A DNA stretch of 5,338 bases. Source: a bacterium (GTDB lineage Bacteria > Patescibacteria > Paceibacteria > UBA9973 > SBAW01). The position numbers were made by a program, and so were the translations under genes. The stretch is taken from assembly GCA_021825025.1 (NCBI GenBank), contig JAKAIP010000054.1:1-5338 (forward strand). Reading direction: 5' to 3'. Shown here one piece after another: positions 4,808 through 5,338 of this stretch. The number at the start of each line of letters is the position of its first letter. The stretch's first letter is position 1. The notes under the pieces are model-generated. The model did not search any database. It had not been told where the DNA came from and saw only the letters and a list, made by a program, of their open reading frames with translations.

Positions 4808-5338
4808 ACGCTTGTACGAGTGCCACAAACTGATCGCCTCGATCGTATTCGTTCTTGAACATCCCAAACGACGCAAACGCGGGCGAGAAGAGAATAATAT
4901 CACCCGGCACCGCCGCCAAAAACGCCTCGGCGACCGCCTTCGCCAGATCATCAAAAACTGAGGCCTCGGGAAGGAACTCAAGCACCCGATTCGTCCCTGT
5001 CCCTGCAAGCAAAATAGTACGCTTCACGAAATTCGGTACCTCATACAAGAGCGTATTCATATCCAGATTTTTATCGGCACCCCCCATCACTAAGATGATA
5101 TTCTTCGTCCCGGTGTCGAGCGCACGCAGTGCAGCAAGCGTCGCGTCAGGTGTCGTGGCGGTCGTATCATTATAGACTGTAATGCCTTCGATCTCGCGAA
5201 TAAGCTCAAGCCGTCCTGGGACGCCCCGGAACGACTCCAACGCCGCACGACTCACTCCATCCTCAATGCCAAGTGCGCGCGCCGCCGCGAGCGCGAGCGC
5301 TGCATTATACCGATTGTGCATACCCGGGATCTGGAGCG
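4797..5338 (-). CDS. murD: UDP-N-acetylmuramoyl-L-alanine--D-glutamate ligase, C-terminal 179 residues only
   Basis: MurD adds D-Glu to UDP-MurNAc-L-Ala, the step after MurC. The gene enters from the right edge; the frame is open to 5338, adding LQIPG before the first in-window Met, which is internal. Motifs are those of the Mur ligase central-to-C-terminal region. IPGMHNRYNAALALAAA matches the GxHNxxNxxAA helix. FRGVPGRLELI matches the F-G-PHR-E element with PGR in place of PHR. YNDTTATTPDATLAALRAL matches the NDS-A-TxxATxxAL strand typical of MurD. ILVMGGADKNLDMN matches the GG-DK turn, and SPAFASFGMFKNEYDRGDQF matches the SPA-ASFDxFxxxxxRGDxF signature. Together these separate MurD from MurC, E and F. 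The stop TAA (4799-4797) lies 11 bases inside murC. The murD promoter and N-terminal half are outside the window. Confidence 0.93.
   Translation of the reverse strand, partial: LQIPGMHNRYNAALALAAARALGIEDGVSRAALESFRGVPGRLELIREIEGITVYNDTTATTPDATLAALRALDTGTKNIILVMGGADKNLDMNTLLYEVPNFVKRTILLAGTGTNRVLEFLPEASVFDDLAKAVAEAFLAAVPGDIILFSPAFASFGMFKNEYDRGDQFVALVQAYEK

Noticed and set aside
4808..5008. 67-codon N-terminal extension of murC
   Set aside because: It overlaps the real murD frame, is Arg-rich and non-homologous in character, and conserved MurC sequence begins right after the ATG at 4807.

Overview
The window looks like a chromosomal segment from a streamlined bacterium, most likely a member of the Patescibacteria / Candidate Phyla Radiation (Parcubacteria-like). 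This is inferred from three things: a soluble VirD4/TraG-like DNA-pumping ATPase of the short type common in that group, an RsmI trimmed to its methyltransferase core, and genes whose -10 boxes sit so close to the ATG that their mRNAs would have almost no leader. The genetic code looks standard, with TGA used as a stop in rsmI and in the plus-strand gene. Composition is moderately GC-rich, by eye.

Left block, minus strand, read from right to left: rsmI (1817-2488), then a 60-residue two-helix membrane protein (1622-1804), then the T4SS-type ATPase (from 1558, running off the left edge). Each has its own promoter-like sequence directly before the ATG and none has a clear Shine-Dalgarno. A perfect 13-bp palindrome lies between the small gene and the ATPase gene, touching the ATPase promoter.

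Centre, plus strand: one monocistronic gene (2632-3474) with an AT-rich extended -10 promoter, a strong Shine-Dalgarno and a UUCG-loop intrinsic terminator. Its product is a divergent member of the PgeF/YfiH ('laccase domain', DUF152) family.

Right block, minus strand: the end of murD (4797 to the right edge) overlaps the start of murC (3515-4807) by 11 bases. These are the first two amino-acid ligases of peptidoglycan precursor synthesis, acting on UDP-MurNAc and then UDP-MurNAc-L-Ala.

The most suggestive link is between the central gene and murC. In E. coli, PgeF removes wrong amino acids (L-Ser, Gly) that MurC attaches to UDP-MurNAc, so a PgeF-like gene convergent with murC could be an editing partner. 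The copy here seems to have lost part of the usual His-Cys-His metal site, so that role is a hypothesis. No tRNA, rRNA, CRISPR array, insertion sequence or clearly new multi-gene system is visible. The longest gene-free stretch is 2489-2631 (143 bases), which holds two divergent promoters.
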